Assembly (NCBI GenBank): GCA_947179155.2 | Contig: OX359280.1 | Coordinates: forward strand, 16,602,165-16,666,164 | Source: Hedera helix | Lineage: Eukaryota > Streptophyta > Magnoliopsida > Apiales > Araliaceae | Length of the DNA stretch: 64,000 nt | Direction: 5' to 3' | Shown: positions 61,921 to 64,000 of the stretch, piece after piece | Layout: the number at the start of each line of letters is the position of its first letter | Numbering within the stretch: position 1 is the first letter of the stretch | The notes under the pieces: model-generated | What the model was told of the DNA's origin: nothing | The model's input: only the letters and a program-made list of their open reading frames with translations | The model's database searches: none | Made by a program: the position numbers and the translations under genes

Positions 61921-62505
61921 TCATAAATTTAAAAGTCAGATCCTGATCTGGTTCACCCTTTTAGTGGTCTAGATATGGCCCAACTTCAGATCTCTTTCCT
62001 GCGCGTCTTCTTGCTCAAATAAACCATTTCAGTAATAAATCCTCTTTCAATCCTAAAATGGAAGGTATCCCAATACTGCTCCAATTTGTTAGTAAATTCA
62101 AAATCCCTTGAATTCTGAAGTGGCAGTATAATCTTCCTCCTTCTGTTAAACCCTCTGTAGTTACAAGAATTTTCTTTATTAAATGGTGGGACAAATTCGA
62201 TATTGATAGAATTGTCTAACAAGTTCTTAAAGAATTCCCTGTAACTCCGGTTACCCCAGTAAAGATAGAAAATGTTAGCTCCTCCAGCAAAGCCAAAGTT
62301 AAAAGTTTTAGCTCTAGTTCTTCAGTTGCTGCTACTTTAACAGGAGTTAAAGAATATAGTACTGCTGAGCTAAATCTGCTAGCTAAAGCAATACAGGAAA
62401 GAGTTAATATCATCAAAGAAGAAGATTCTTCATCTTCTTCAAAGTCATCTCAAGCCTCAGTAAATCAAGACCCCTACGGCATCATCAATCTCCATGATGC
62501 CCAGA
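61921..62505 (+). pseudogene. EPRV ORF2 3' part, out of frame
   Basis: Continues ORF2 in another frame with several stops: a FFIKWWDKFDID segment, a PVTPVTPVK stretch, a Ser-rich run and an acidic end. About 160 bases at 61939-62100 are missing from the inverted copy. The junction with the minus-strand copy lies between about 62440 and 62510. Confidence 0.6.
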
Positions 62506-62815
62506 GGAAGAAGATGAAGAATCTTCTTCTTTGATGGTATTAACTCTTTCCTGTATTGCTTTAGCTAGCAGATTTAGCTCAGTAGTACTATATTCTTTAA
62601 CTCCTGCTAAAGTAGCAGCAACTGAAGAACTAGAGCTAGAACTTTTAACTTTGGCTTTGCTGGAGGAGCCAACATTTTCTATCTTTACTGGGGTAACCGG
62701 AGTTACAGGGAATTCTTTAAGAACTTGTTGGACAATTTTATCAATATCGAATTTGTCCCACCATTTAATAAAGAAAATTCTTGTAACTACAGGGGGTTTA
62801 ACAGAAGGATGAAGA

Positions 62816-63583
62816 TTATACTGCCACTTCAGAATCCAAGGGATTTTGACTTTTAAATTTATGATCAAACTGGATAAACCAGGAGTGATTGAAATTAGAG
62901 CTTTGGTATAAAAAGATTTTATGCCAAGCATCTAAGTAATCAAAATAACAAAAATAATTACTGAAAGAAGGATCAAGATCTTTTTCAAGGACCCTTAAAT
63001 CAGAAAGGTTATGAGAAAGATGGTGATTTTCCCATTCTTCCCCGGAAATAATTTTCTTAATATATAAAGAATGAAAACCAATTTTTGAATTATCATTCTT
63101 ATCAAAAATAGGTTTAATATTAATAGAATCTGTATTAATAAGAATATTTTTATAATAAGAAAGTGATTTGTAGGGTGCTGGAGGAGTAAAATGCCATCCA
63201 GGAGGGAAAAATTGGGCAGCAAGTTTGACTGGGTCATCTTTTGGGTCCATATAGGGCTCAATGTAAAATAAATTAACTTCATAGTTGGGAATGTACTGGG
63301 AATTAGGTTTAAATTGACTGGGCTTTTGGATCTGGGACAGGGCCTGAGATTCAAAAGGATCATAGGGTTTGGGTTGACTGGCAAGAGCTGAACTATATGG
63401 TTTAGGTAATTGGCCTAAAACCTGAAACTGAGTAGAAGGTGGTTTAACTAAATGGCTGGGATGAGGAACAGGAACCATAGTCCCTTTACTTTTACCAGGC
63501 TGTCCAGAGACGGTTGTTTTACTGGGCTGTCCGGAGACAGGAGCTTTACCACGATCACGTTTCTGTTTCTCTCTTTCACTCAT
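62816..63583 (-). pseudogene. EPRV ORF2 of the inverted copy
   Basis: 255 codons from ATG 63583. Same protein as 61201-61920, with about seven amino-acid differences over the shared 230 or so residues. It lacks the extra A of the + copy, so it passes that point but then enters a ~160-base deletion and ends out of register (stop 62816). A further open stretch, 62931-62485, holds the KWWDKFDID to Ser-rich tail in another frame and ends at the junction. Confidence 0.75.
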
Positions 63584-63589
63584 ATTTAT

Positions 63590-64000
63590 TTGGTACCTGA
63601 TTGGATAAATTCTCTAATCAGAAAATCTGGGATATAGTTTTGACTTCCTTTAATATATTCAATATCAAAATCAAAAATAGATAAAATAGCCTGCCATCTA
63701 GCAAAAATCTGTTTAGAGACAATATTATCAACATCTTTTTATAAAACATATTTTGCAGACTTGCAATCAATTCTAACCAAAAACTTTTGATTTAATAAAT
63801 CACTTTGAAATTTATTAATGCACGTAACTAGAGATAAAATTTCTGTTTTAATAGTTGAATAATTGATCTGGGTTGGATTCCAAGCATGTGAGTAAAAACA
63901 AACAATTCGCTCAGAAGAAGTAGGAGTTAACTTTTGTTTCAGAATTCCTCCGAAGCCAATTTCAGAGGCATCAGTTTCAACTATCTTAAAAGCTGTAGGA
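63590..64000 (-). pseudogene. EPRV ORF1 RNase H end, inverted copy (partial at window edge)
   Basis: On the minus strand TDASEIGFGGIL is seen from about 63980. A TAA (63739-63741) falls at the same codon as the one at 61043 in the + copy, and the ORF1 terminal TAA precedes ORF2 by two bases. In the + copy the residue before TDASE is Lys. Here it is Glu, a G-to-A type difference. Confidence 0.8.

Larger units (their letters stand above)
55202..62505 (+). mobile_element. Endogenous pararetrovirus (florendovirus-like), + copy
   Basis: Order: PBS, a ~490-base leader, a very long ORF1 remnant (movement protein, capsid, zinc knuckle, protease, RT, RNase H), then ORF2 two bases after the ORF1 stop. 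One fused ORF1 followed by an ORF2 of unknown function is the florendovirus layout among Caulimoviridae. There are no LTRs and no integrase. About ten in-frame stops and two or more frame breaks show that it is an old, dead insert. It meets a second, inverted copy at about 62505. Plant genomes hold such copies by illegitimate integration. Confidence 0.85.
62506..64000 (-). mobile_element. Endogenous pararetrovirus, inverted second copy (partial)
   Basis: From the window end, the minus strand carries the RNase H end of ORF1 (63990-63590) and ORF2 (63583-62485), mirroring 60785-62440 with few differences. It begins abruptly at about 62506 inside the ORF2 3' part, so the two copies are joined tail-to-tail. 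The 5' portion lies beyond 64000. Confidence 0.9.

Overview
The window reads as nuclear DNA of a flowering plant, most likely a eudicot. It is strongly AT-rich and gene-poor and consists mainly of nested retrotransposons. It also holds a spliced FAR1-type gene, Stowaway, hAT and Helitron DNA transposons, a TRIM array and an endogenous pararetrovirus. I see no bacterial features, tRNA genes or rRNA genes. The recurrent TGGTATCAGAGC strings are primer binding sites complementary to initiator tRNA-Met.

Left part, 1-33.7 kb: a pile of decayed Ty3/Gypsy-type LTR elements. The clearest is a large non-autonomous (LARD-like) element at 10172-20977. It has ~3.1 kb LTRs, a PBS, a PPT and 5-bp target duplications (ATTCA), but no gag or pol. 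A Helitron at 16452-18214 sits inside its 3' LTR and holds a ~650-bp ATT microsatellite. The LARD itself interrupts an older LTR (family C). That older LTR runs into a 160-bp-period satellite at 21489-22365. Minus-strand gag/protease remnants lie at 23.3-24.9 kb and 32.9-33.7 kb. An ~800-bp near-perfect palindrome lies at 3.04-3.84 kb and a 39-bp minisatellite at 6.4-6.9 kb.

Middle part, 33.7-49.7 kb: a host gene on the + strand. Exon 1 (34372-34474) and exon 2 (49091-49656) join in phase and encode a short FAR1-RELATED SEQUENCE type protein with a complete FAR1 zinc-finger domain. Intron 1 is 14.6 kb and is full of insertions. They are a 508-bp hAT MITE (TSD ATACAGAT), a 1.76-kb gag-only LTR element (TSD TTTTG), a 2.4-kb hAT with a BED-finger remnant (TSD GTTACAAC), an LTR element at 43.5-47.7 kb and two Stowaway-like MITEs.

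Right part, 49.7-64 kb: apparently intron 2 or the 3' flank of the same gene, since no third exon is visible. It holds another gag-protease LTR element, a palindromic TC/TA/GA microsatellite, a TRIM array, and a florendovirus-like endogenous pararetrovirus (PBS 55202, ORF1 55714-61198, ORF2 from 61201). A second copy of the same virus starts tail-to-tail at about 62505 and runs on the minus strand off the window edge. The two copies form an inverted repeat of at least 1.5 kb and share a nonsense codon. Both viral ORFs carry many stops and frame breaks and are not functional.
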